Positions 7,600-15,204 of a DNA stretch of 42,590 nt are shown here, piece by piece. Where the stretch lies: contig JABDKO010000020.1 in NCBI GenBank assembly GCA_013002165.1, positions 1 through 42,590 of the forward strand. The letters are read 5' to 3'. The stretch's first letter is position 1; each line of letters starts with the position of its first letter. Source of the DNA: Rhodothermales bacterium. GTDB lineage: Bacteria; Bacteroidota; Rhodothermia; Rhodothermales; JABDKH01. A program made the position numbers and the translations under genes. The notes below the pieces were generated by a model. That model had not been told where the DNA came from. It made no database searches and saw nothing but the letters and a program-made list of their open reading frames with translations.

Positions 7600-9105
7600 A
7601 TGACCTCTTCGGAGATTACCAAAATTCTTATCGTCAACCGTGGTGAAATTGCTCTGCGAGTGATTCGCACGTGTCGCGACCTCGGTATCAGAACGGTAGC
7701 CGTTTATTCCGATCCCGACAGGACGGCGCCGCACGTTCTCATGGCGGATGAAGCATACCGCATCGGACCGGCGCCGTCCTCAGAGTCGTATCTGAAAACA
7801 GATCGGATCCTTGACGTGGCCAGGCGATCGGGTGCAGACGCAGTACACCCCGGGTACGGTTTCCTCTCAGAGAATGCGGGTTTTGCTGAAGCGTGCGGGA
7901 AGGCTGGAATAGTGTTTATCGGGCCTCGCCCGTCGGCAATACGCTCCATGGGAGACAAGACTGCAGCTCGTGCCTTAATGGAAAAAGCCGGTGTCCCGAT
8001 GGCACCCGGCACAACGGATGCTGTCGCTGACGCTGCTGAAGGACAGGCCGTTGCCGAGGATATCGGGTTTCCGGTACTGATCAAGGCTGCTGCTGGCGGG
8101 GGCGGCAAGGGTATGCGCATCGTCTCGGTCGGATCGGAGTTTGCCGGTGCCATGTCCACGGCTCAATCGGAAGCCAGATCAGCATTTGGCGATGACCGTG
8201 TTTTCATCGAGAAGTATATCAAGAGCCCGAGACATATCGAGTTCCAGGTACTGGCAGACAACCACGGCAACACCATACATCTTTTCGAGAGGGAATGCTC
8301 GATACAACGACGCCACCAGAAAGTAATCGAGGAGGCTCCGTCGAGCCTGCTTTCGCCTGAACTTCGCGCTACCATGGGCGAAGCTGCCGTCGCGGCAGCA
8401 AGAACTGTCGACTACACGGGAGTCGGTACTGTCGAATTTCTCGTCGACGAGGACATGAACTTCTATTTCATGGAGATGAACACTCGATTGCAGGTAGAAC
8501 ACCCTGTTACCGAGATGATTACGGGCCTGGACCTGGTCGAGCAACAGATTCGCGTCGCGGAAGGACACGCACTATCGCTCTCTCAGAATGACGTGCAAAT
8601 GAATGGACACTCTATCGAGTGTCGCGTGTACGCGGAAGATCCATCCTCCAATTTTCTACCCGCACCCGGAAAGCTCGCAAGACACAGCCCGCCGATGGGG
8701 CCCGGTGTTCGTGTAGATGCCGGAGTAGAAGAAGGCGGCGAAGTGATGATGCATTACGACCCGATGATTTCAAAGGTAGTCACATGGGGCGAAACAAGAA
8801 CCCGGGCGATTGCCCGGATGATACGTGCATTGAGGGAATATGAGATTGCCGGAGTCACAACCACAATTCCGTTCTGCTCATTCGTCATGCACCACCCCGC
8901 CTTCGTAGGTGGTAACTTTTCGACTCATTTCGTGGATGAGCATTTCAGCCCCGAAATGATCGCGCCATCATCGGAAGACGATCTTGTCAGAGCGCTGGCA
9001 GCGGTCAAATCGGTAGATGACGAAAGCGTACCTGAAGCGAATGTTGGAGTACCTGATTCGGGATCTTCGAATGGCGAATGGAAATCGCGAACTCAGCGCC
9101 GCTGA
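7600..9105 (+). CDS. accC: Acetyl-/acyl-CoA carboxylase biotin carboxylase subunit
   Basis: It catalyses ATP-dependent carboxylation of biotin on a carrier protein, the first half-reaction of acetyl-CoA (or propionyl-type) carboxylase. The N-terminal domain begins ILIVNRGEIALRVIRTCRDLG, and HPGYGFLSENAGF follows. The ATP-grasp domain has a Gly-rich loop AGGGGKGMRIV (about 163-173), the HIEFQVL, FERECSIQRRHQK and EEAPS motifs, and the catalytic FMEMNTRLQVEHPVTE. The family length is about 445-455; this protein has 501 residues, with roughly 45 extra acidic/Ser-rich residues after the HFSPEM segment. No biotinyl (BCCP) lysine motif is found in the tail. No BCCP or carboxyltransferase gene is adjacent. 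The stop codon (9103-9105) directly abuts the stop of convergent trmB. Confidence 0.93.
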   Translation: MTSSEITKILIVNRGEIALRVIRTCRDLGIRTVAVYSDPDRTAPHVLMADEAYRIGPAPSSESYLKTDRILDVARRSGADAVHPGYGFLSENAGFAEACGKAGIVFIGPRPSAIRSMGDKTAARALMEKAGVPMAPGTTDAVADAAEGQAVAEDIGFPVLIKAAAGGGGKGMRIVSVGSEFAGAMSTAQSEARSAFGDDRVFIEKYIKSPRHIEFQVLADNHGNTIHLFERECSIQRRHQKVIEEAPSSLLSPELRATMGEAAVAAARTVDYTGVGTVEFLVDEDMNFYFMEMNTRLQVEHPVTEMITGLDLVEQQIRVAEGHALSLSQNDVQMNGHSIECRVYAEDPSSNFLPAPGKLARHSPPMGPGVRVDAGVEEGGEVMMHYDPMISKVVTWGETRTRAIARMIRALREYEIAGVTTTIPFCSFVMHHPAFVGGNFSTHFVDEHFSPEMIAPSSEDDLVRALAAVKSVDDESVPEANVGVPDSGSSNGEWKSRTQRR

Positions 9106-10044
9106 CTAATACCACGTGTCCTCTATCTTCATTCCCGACTCCTCCAGACGGGCCGCCACCAATCGGACTGCTTCTGCTATGCCTGTCGTTAATATCGGCG
9201 ACCCGAATCGTATTAGGCCAACGTGGTACCCGTCCCTGTGCGGCCGCACCTCGATCAGAATATCCTGACGCAGCCCCTCCTCCTGCACCATCACAATAAA
9301 GATGTAGCCGTCGGGTGCGCTCTTCTTCAGAATGTCCAGAACAACTATTTCAGCGTTCCCGACCCGTACTATACTCTTCTCTTCGGCGGTCAACTCCGGG
9401 AGTGTCCCGGTAAGAAAAGCATGATGCATGTCTCCCCCTGGTAGTTCAGATTCGCGCGGCTCTGGGCCGTCTCTAAGTTGAAACTCTACGTAATTGATCG
9501 AGCGATTTGCAGCAAGCCACTTGCTCGCGTAGCGCGTGTGCAGACACGCTTCCGGCGGATCAAGTATGGTCTCGTCAAACAGTTCGCTTGCCTGCGCCTG
9601 GACCCTCGCGAATTCAAAATAGTCTTTATCATCAGTCGCCAGACACACCCTGCCATCGTTCATCAGACGGGACGATACGAGTTTAAAGAACTCGCTCGAT
9701 AAGAGTCGCCTGGACTCATGGCGTCGCCGAGGCCAGGGGTCCGGGAAGTTAACAGCCACTTGTGCGACTGAAGCAGGGGGAACAACGTATCGCACAAGAA
9801 ACTCGCCATCACATTGTAGCAAGCGTACATTCGTTAAACCGCTCCGACGGATCCGCTTGTATGCACGGTTGAGCGACGACAGCGAGACCTCGGCCCCTAC
9901 GCAATTGGTGTCTGCCGCATTCTGGGCATGGTGTTCAATGAACGACCCGTTTCCAAAACCGATCTCAACAAACATCGGGGTACTCCTGCCATACTCCGCT
10001 TCCTGATCGAGCGGAATGCTGATCTCACCAAGTCTTCTGAACAT
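9106..10044 (-). CDS. trmB: tRNA (guanine-N7)-methyltransferase TrmB with C-terminal extension
   Basis: TrmB methylates N7 of G46 in the variable loop of tRNA using S-adenosylmethionine. The SAM-binding loop is VEIGFGNGSF (26-34). The family hallmark NFPDPWPRRRH lies at 99-109, LATDDKDYF at 136-143, and the end of the catalytic fold is TRYASKWLAANRSINYVEF (170-188). The common bacterial enzyme has about 210-240 residues; this one has 312. The additional C-terminal region of about 110 residues contains VRVGNAEIVVLDILKK and a final VRLVAARLEESGMKI segment and resembles no domain I can name. Extended TrmB proteins are known from thermophiles such as Aquifex. The gene lies 15 bp downstream of ferritin on the same strand, so cotranscription is likely. 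Confidence 0.88.
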   Translation of the reverse strand: MFRRLGEISIPLDQEAEYGRSTPMFVEIGFGNGSFIEHHAQNAADTNCVGAEVSLSSLNRAYKRIRRSGLTNVRLLQCDGEFLVRYVVPPASVAQVAVNFPDPWPRRRHESRRLLSSEFFKLVSSRLMNDGRVCLATDDKDYFEFARVQAQASELFDETILDPPEACLHTRYASKWLAANRSINYVEFQLRDGPEPRESELPGGDMHHAFLTGTLPELTAEEKSIVRVGNAEIVVLDILKKSAPDGYIFIVMVQEEGLRQDILIEVRPHRDGYHVGLIRFGSPILTTGIAEAVRLVAARLEESGMKIEDTWY

Positions 10045-10059
10045 GAGTGGCCGGCTTTA

Positions 10060-10566
10060 CTATTCCGCTGCTTCAGCTTCTGGCTTGCGGGCTCCGAGTT
10101 CGCGATCGAGCATGAACAGTCCCGGACCGGAATCACCCACCAGAGTCAGTGCATCGATGGCATTGCGAGCGTTTTCTTCTTCCTCTACCTGCTCGTCTAT
10201 GAACCACTGCAAGAGTGTTTGGAGCGGATAATCGCCCTCGGCGACAGCGAGCTGGTACAGCTTGTTGATCTTGGCAGTAATTTTCTGCTCGTGTGAAAGC
10301 ACAAGCTCGAAGCATTCCAGTGCGGTGCTGAAGTCTGCATCCGGAGCATTCAGTTGAAGCAGATCTACGCGAGCGTCACGCTGCAGCATGAACTCGTAGA
10401 ATTTCATGGCATGAGCGATCTCCTCTTCCCACTGTAGTTTGAGCCAGGCAGCCATGCCCGGTAGTCTCATCTCGTCCATACGGGCTGACATCGCGAGATA
10501 CGCGTATGCTGACTGGAATTCTGCCCGGATTTGATCGTTGATAGCTTTTTGGACTTCCTGCTTCAT
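10060..10566 (-). CDS. ftnA: Ferritin (FtnA-type iron storage protein)
   Basis: This is a cytosolic 24-mer ferritin oxidising Fe(II) and storing it as a ferric mineral. It has 168 residues, close to E. coli FtnA (165). The di-iron ferroxidase ligands are all present: Glu16, Glu49 and His52 (EEEIAH), Glu93 (SHEQ), Gln126 and Glu130 (DEQVEEE). The four-helix bundle runs from MKQEVQKAIND to about residue 145, and the Ala/Glu-rich tail is disordered. No haem-binding Met of bacterioferritin is evident. The start is ATG 10566, after an A/T-rich stretch with no obvious Shine-Dalgarno. It is divergent from the WG-repeat lipoprotein and upstream of trmB. Confidence 0.95.
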   Translation of the reverse strand: MKQEVQKAINDQIRAEFQSAYAYLAMSARMDEMRLPGMAAWLKLQWEEEIAHAMKFYEFMLQRDARVDLLQLNAPDADFSTALECFELVLSHEQKITAKINKLYQLAVAEGDYPLQTLLQWFIDEQVEEEENARNAIDALTLVGDSGPGLFMLDRELGARKPEAEAAE

Positions 10567-10644
10567 AACTTTATATCAGATAGACTGTAGTAATATTGAA
10601 AGCTGACGATCGTACGAATTCAATCACCCCCCTGTTCTTATCAC

Positions 10645-11385
10645 ATGAAGGATTCATTAAACAATTTCATCGGCAAGCACACTCTATTGCCCGCCGTGCT
10701 GATCCTCGTAACACTGGTTGCGACCGCATGTAGCCGCCAGGCAGCGGAAGGGCCGACTGGCGAACGATCAGAGATTCTGTTTCCCATTGTTGACGGCGGG
10801 CAGTGGGGATTCATAAATGGTGACGGACACCTTGCGATTGCTCCGGGCTTTGATCGTGCCTGGGACTTTTCCGAGGGAAGAGCGCTGGTGCGCGTCGGAA
10901 ACCGGTACGGGTTCATAGACACAGAAGGTGAAGTCGTTATCCCGGCTGTCTATGCTGATGCCTGGCATTTCACAGAGGGCCTCGCACCGGTTCAGGTAGA
11001 CTCATTGTGGGGATACATCGACATGGATGGAAATATTGCTGTCGACCCCACGTATGCCACGGGGGCCCAGAGTATAGAGTGGACCACCTACGACTCCGAT
11101 GCGCCCGGCAGAGTACAGATCGGGGGACAGTTCGGGTATCGGGATACCGACGGTAATGTCGTTATAGATGCACAGTACGATCAGGCCTGGCTGTTCAGTG
11201 AAGGGTTCGCCCGCGTGAAAGTTGGTGGGAAATGGGGATTCATCGATAAAACAGGCCGACAGGTTGTTTCGCCTACATACGACCAGGCATGGGACTTTCG
11301 GAATGGACTCGCACGCGTCGAGGTGAATGACAGCCTTGGATATATTGATACGTCGGGGAATTTCCTGTGGCCTCCCACCCGATGA
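10645..11385 (+). CDS. WG-repeat lipoprotein
   Basis: This 246-residue lipoprotein has a signal peptide and lipobox LVATAC, with the lipidated Cys at 29. The mature part is made of about six WG (KWG) repeats of 32-34 residues, each with the pattern WGFI(D/N)xxGxxxIxPxYDxAWxFxxGxAxVxV; examples are WGFINGDGHLAIAPGFD, YGFIDTEGEVVIPAVYA and WGFIDKTGRQVVSPTYD. The third repeat is degenerate and spaced by an insert near residues 130-150. WG-repeat proteins are thought to form beta-propeller-like or elongated binding structures in the envelope, but no specific ligand is known. It sits before porX on the same strand with a gap of 120 bp. Confidence 0.88.
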   Translation: MKDSLNNFIGKHTLLPAVLILVTLVATACSRQAAEGPTGERSEILFPIVDGGQWGFINGDGHLAIAPGFDRAWDFSEGRALVRVGNRYGFIDTEGEVVIPAVYADAWHFTEGLAPVQVDSLWGYIDMDGNIAVDPTYATGAQSIEWTTYDSDAPGRVQIGGQFGYRDTDGNVVIDAQYDQAWLFSEGFARVKVGGKWGFIDKTGRQVVSPTYDQAWDFRNGLARVEVNDSLGYIDTSGNFLWPPTR

Positions 11386-11505
11386 ACCAGTACTAAAACG
11401 GCGGGTACAACCGTTATATCGATTCAACACAACGCGTTCTGTCTATCGACCACAGCTACGGATTAAAACAAGTTTCCCCGACTCAAAACGTACTGGAAAA
11501 ACCGT

Positions 11506-13068
11506 ATGCCGAACCCCCGTATTCTCTGGGCCGATGACGAAATTGACCTTCTCCAACCCCACGTCCTTTTTCTGGAATCGAAGGGGTACGACGTAACCAG
11601 TGTATCGAACGGGTCAGACGCCATTGATCAGGTTCGCACTGAGCGTTTTGAAGTTGTTCTTCTCGACGAACAGATGCCGGGTATGGGTGGGCTCGAGACT
11701 CTCGCTGAAATCAATCGGCTGAATCCTGAAATGCCCGTCGTGATGATCACGAAATCCGAAGAAGAGAGAATTATGGAAGAGGCTCTCGGGTACCGGATTA
11801 GCGATTATCTTACCAAGCCCGTCAACCCGAGTCAGGTTCTTCTGACATGTAAACGAATACTGGATCGTTCCAGACTGCGAAACGAGAAGGTTTCACAGTC
11901 CTACCTGCAATCGTTCGCAGAAATATCCAGCACGCTGGGTGGAACGCTCGACCACGAGGACTGGATTAAATTGTATCTGGAGCTGGTTCGATATGATGTT
12001 GAGCTGGAGGGAGATGACGGTGTTCGTCAGATTCTTCAAGATCAATTCCGTGAAGCCAATCGCGCCTTCGGCAAGTACATCGAGGACAACTATCCGCACT
12101 GGATCAAGAATATCGATGCCTCACCGAACGGGAGTCGTCCAATCCTTTCAAACGAGGTTGTCGCGACGCATGTATTGCCAGAGCTGAACAAAGGGAAACC
12201 TGTTATTTTCTTTGTGATCGACTGCATGCGATATGACCAGTGGCTGGCTTTTGAATCAGTGCTGTACCCGCTGTTTGATATTGAGCAGCACTTTCATTTT
12301 TCTCTGCTTCCAACGTCGACACCTTACTCACGGAATGCGATTTTTAGTGGACTTCTCCCCGCAGAGCTTGCGAGAAAGTATCCACGCATCTGGCAGGAGG
12401 GCGAGGAGGACGAGCATTCTCGCAATCGTAATGAAGAGGAGTTCCTGCAGGCGCTTCTCGAAAGGCACCGCGTTTCCGCTCGACTGCGCTACGAAAAAAT
12501 AATCGCCACCAGCGATGGAAGAGAGTTCGCGCAGCATGTCAACGAGCTAACGAGCAATGACCTCAGCGCCATTGTCATCAATTTTGTTGACATACTCGCA
12601 CACTCGCGTTCCGATTCTGCTGTCCTGAAAGAGTTGGCTCCGGACGAACGCGCATACCGGGCGCTGACAAAAACGTGGTTTGAGCACTCGTGGTTGCTGC
12701 AGGCATTTCAGGACCTCGCCAAAACCGACTGCACCATCGTCATTACCAGTGACCATGGAGCTGTTCGCAGTTTGCGAGCCACGAAAGTTATCGGCGACCG
12801 CCAGACCTCGACTGCACTCCGGTACAAATATGGCCGCAATCTCAAGTGTGACTCGAAGCATGCCATTTTCATCAAGGATCCGGAGAAATATGGTCTTCCA
12901 AGTGCCGGGATGAATCAGAATTACATGGTCGCCAAAGAGGATTACTACTTTGTGTATCCGACGAACTACAATCAGTACCTCAACAAGTACCGCGATACTA
13001 TGCAGCATGGTGGAGCATCGTTAGAGGAGATGATATTACCCGTCCTCGTTTTGAATCCTAAAGGTTAG
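11506..13068 (+). CDS. porX: PorX-type response regulator with PglZ domain
   Basis: This is a two-domain regulator of the PorX/PorY system that controls T9SS genes in Bacteroidota. Residues 1-122 form a receiver domain with the acidic pocket ADDE (9-12), phospho-acceptor Asp54 in VVLLDEQMPGMGG, and the switch segment DYLTKPV. A helical linker follows (about 125-210). From about 225 to the end lies a PglZ (alkaline-phosphatase-like) domain with VIDCMRYDQW, the nucleophile region TSTPYSRNAIFSGLLP, VDILAHSR and the metal-binding ITSDHGAVR. In studied PorX proteins this domain is a zinc phosphodiesterase acting on nucleotide substrates. The gene lies just upstream of tsaE and folC with a 19-bp gap to tsaE. 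The T9SS client at 3474-5783 suggests the pathway is present in this genome. The cognate kinase is not evident. Confidence 0.93.
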   Translation: MPNPRILWADDEIDLLQPHVLFLESKGYDVTSVSNGSDAIDQVRTERFEVVLLDEQMPGMGGLETLAEINRLNPEMPVVMITKSEEERIMEEALGYRISDYLTKPVNPSQVLLTCKRILDRSRLRNEKVSQSYLQSFAEISSTLGGTLDHEDWIKLYLELVRYDVELEGDDGVRQILQDQFREANRAFGKYIEDNYPHWIKNIDASPNGSRPILSNEVVATHVLPELNKGKPVIFFVIDCMRYDQWLAFESVLYPLFDIEQHFHFSLLPTSTPYSRNAIFSGLLPAELARKYPRIWQEGEEDEHSRNRNEEEFLQALLERHRVSARLRYEKIIATSDGREFAQHVNELTSNDLSAIVINFVDILAHSRSDSAVLKELAPDERAYRALTKTWFEHSWLLQAFQDLAKTDCTIVITSDHGAVRSLRATKVIGDRQTSTALRYKYGRNLKCDSKHAIFIKDPEKYGLPSAGMNQNYMVAKEDYYFVYPTNYNQYLNKYRDTMQHGGASLEEMILPVLVLNPKG

Positions 13069-13087
13069 AATCGACCTGAATAGCGCG

Positions 13088-13516
13088 TTGGAAGAATACT
13101 TCCCATTCAGTACCTCATCAGTCGCTGAGACAGTTGCGTTTGGTCGGCGACTTGGAGAGCATCTTCACCCGGGTGACGTAGTCGCGCTTCATGGCGACCT
13201 TGGAACAGGAAAAACGCATCTGGTCAAAGGGGTTGCCGCAACCGCTGGTGTGGAAATCGATTCAGTGTCGAGCCCGACGTTTTCAATTGTTAATGAGTAC
13301 CCGGGCACGTCGCACATTGTCCATTTTGACCTTTATCGCATCAAGACGAATCGTGAACTGGTCGAACTTGGCTTCGAAGAATATCTTGACCGGGATGCAA
13401 TCATAATCCTGGAGTGGCCAGAGATGGCCCATCTTTTCTTGCCTGACAATGCAATTCATATCCGCATTGAACATACCGGTGGAGATACACGCATTTTCCG
13501 CCTGGCTGATTCGTAG
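13088..13516 (+). CDS. tsaE: tRNA threonylcarbamoyladenosine biosynthesis ATPase TsaE
   Basis: TsaE is the P-loop ATPase of the TsaBDE complex that makes t6A at position 37 of ANN-decoding tRNAs. It has 142 residues, a normal length. Walker A is GDLGTGKTHLVKG (36-48); conserved SPTFSIVNEY, HFDLYR and the LEWPE motif follow. The start codon is TTG at 13088: no in-frame ATG exists between the porX stop and Walker A, and this start places the SVAETVAFGRRLG helix normally. It lies 19 bp after porX, and its stop immediately precedes folC, so porX-tsaE-folC is probably one operon. Confidence 0.93.
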   Translation: MEEYFPFSTSSVAETVAFGRRLGEHLHPGDVVALHGDLGTGKTHLVKGVAATAGVEIDSVSSPTFSIVNEYPGTSHIVHFDLYRIKTNRELVELGFEEYLDRDAIIILEWPEMAHLFLPDNAIHIRIEHTGGDTRIFRLADS

Positions 13517-13525
13517 GTGTCATCA

Positions 13526-14812
13526 ATGAGCGAGAGCGAGAACTACCTCACGACGTTACCCCGTTTCAGTGAGCTCGGCGCCGGCGCAATCAAGCCCGGT
13601 CTTGATCGGGTTACAAGTCTGCTTGAAGCACTTGGCAATCCTCACGATAGCCTTACGATAATCCACGTCGGAGGTACGAATGGAAAGGGTACTACCTCGT
13701 CCCTGATAAGCTCGATACTCACAGCATCAGGCTACTCGGTCGGGCTCTTCACATCTCCACACATTTCGTCCGTTCGAGAACGATTTCGCATTAATGGTAA
13801 ACCGATCGAACACGATGCCCTCGACAGGCTCGTAGAAGAGCTGACGCCAGTATTTGACCGGGAAGAGCCTTCGTTCTTCGAGGCTGTCACTGTTGCGGCC
13901 GCTCTTTACTTCGCGCGAGCAAAAGTAGATGCAGCAGTTGTTGAAGTGGGCCTGGGCGGCAGGCTGGACGCGACCAACGTCGTCTCACCGATTGCAACGG
14001 TGATCACGCAGGTTGACATGGACCACATGGATATACTCGGCGACACGCTGGAGGAAATCGCGCAGGAGAAGGCGGGCATTATCAAGCAGGGTGTGCCCGT
14101 TGTTACAGGCGCTACTGACACTGCGCTTGCCGTTATTAAATCAGCTGCCAAGCGGGTTGGGAGCCCGGTTCATTCCATCGATACGGAAGTAACTATTTCA
14201 AACATCCGGGAGACAATTGGTGGAGCCCGGTTTGATTTGCACACGCCCGCGGAAGACTATACGCAGTTGGCATTACCGCTGGCTGGAAGCCATCAACTTT
14301 CCAATGCATCCCTTGCTGTAAGGTGTGTCGAGTTGATTTCAGATTCGTTCAATGTGTCAAAGAGCAGTATTACCAAAGGCCTCAGCGAAGTGCGAGAATA
14401 TAGCGGTCTGTCTTCACGGATAGATCTCGTCAGACGCAAGCCACTTGTGATTCTAGATGTCTCTCACAACACTTCAGGTATTGGCGCGGCGTTGGAACAC
14501 ATTACCCGACATCTTCCCGACAAGAGAATCTCCGTCGCTATGTCGATAATGAAAGACAAAGACGTTGATGGAGTGATGCAGGCAGTTGCGCAATACGATG
14601 TTCAATTGCTGTTCGTCCGACTCGCTCAAGTGCGCGCCGCCACGCCCGAGTACCTTTCAGATGTGGCACGGCGGTACGGTAAAGAGTCAGCCATTATTGA
14701 ATCTCTCGACGGCTTTGTGCGCAAATACGTTGCGGATGCCAGTGATGACGAAGTCCTCGTCCTGCTGGGTTCACATCTGCTCATCGAGCAGGCGCGCCAC
14801 ATTCTAAACTGA
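13526..14812 (+). CDS. folC: Dihydrofolate synthase / folylpolyglutamate synthase
   Basis: FolC adds glutamate to dihydropteroate and to reduced folates (ATP-dependent Mur-ligase fold). The P-loop is VGGTNGKGTTSS near residues 47-58. TSPHISSVRERFRING follows, then EVGLGGRLDATNVV and HMDILGDTLEEIAQEKAGI, all standard FolC signatures. The C-terminal Mur-ligase domain contains VILDVSHNTSGI. The length of 429 residues is typical. I chose ATG 13526; a GTG at 13517, immediately after the tsaE stop, would add three residues and cannot be excluded. It ends the porX-tsaE-folC group and is followed by a 392-bp non-coding stretch before rho. Confidence 0.94.
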   Translation: MSESENYLTTLPRFSELGAGAIKPGLDRVTSLLEALGNPHDSLTIIHVGGTNGKGTTSSLISSILTASGYSVGLFTSPHISSVRERFRINGKPIEHDALDRLVEELTPVFDREEPSFFEAVTVAAALYFARAKVDAAVVEVGLGGRLDATNVVSPIATVITQVDMDHMDILGDTLEEIAQEKAGIIKQGVPVVTGATDTALAVIKSAAKRVGSPVHSIDTEVTISNIRETIGGARFDLHTPAEDYTQLALPLAGSHQLSNASLAVRCVELISDSFNVSKSSITKGLSEVREYSGLSSRIDLVRRKPLVILDVSHNTSGIGAALEHITRHLPDKRISVAMSIMKDKDVDGVMQAVAQYDVQLLFVRLAQVRAATPEYLSDVARRYGKESAIIESLDGFVRKYVADASDDEVLVLLGSHLLIEQARHILN

Positions 14813-15204
14813 CGCGGTGTCTATTTCCCGCTTTACATCTTCGCCGGGTGGTCGATTTCAAATGATGGAAGGATCCAATTTACGGTATGAGGGCCCTGAT
14901 CGCCGTTTGAAGAAATGGGCGACTACCCGAAACCGAGGTTGATATTAGCCGTTAATGTCCTATCTTGGGCATGCTGTTTCACCGCAGGCAGTATTGTTTT
15001 AACGTAACTTAGGTCCTGGTGCCTTTTGTGTAGCCTGTCTACACTCTTCTCTCGGCACCCATTATTTCCTGGTTTTACCCGTCTGAGTCTTATTATTGAC
15101 CACCAGACTCCGGTTTTTCAGGAAACACCTATTTGTCCTGAATTATTCCTCGACCCACATCAAGTAACCGTAGTCCGGCGCATATCGCGGCGGAAAGACC
15201 ACAC
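14813..15204 (+). promoter_or_regulatory. rho 5' leader region with a stem-loop and small overlapping ORF
   Basis: This is 392 bp without a convincing gene. It holds an inverted repeat GAGTCT (15085-15090) / AGACTC (15105-15110), with a possible outer pair TCCTG (15067-15071) / CAGGA (15119-15123), a moderately stable hairpin. A 60-codon reading frame with TTG start runs 15026-15208, and its TGA overlaps the rho ATG as ATGA; its composition does not look coding. The folC end has no clear intrinsic terminator. A long leader is in keeping with known rho autoregulation by transcription termination in other bacteria; here that is inference. Confidence 0.45.
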
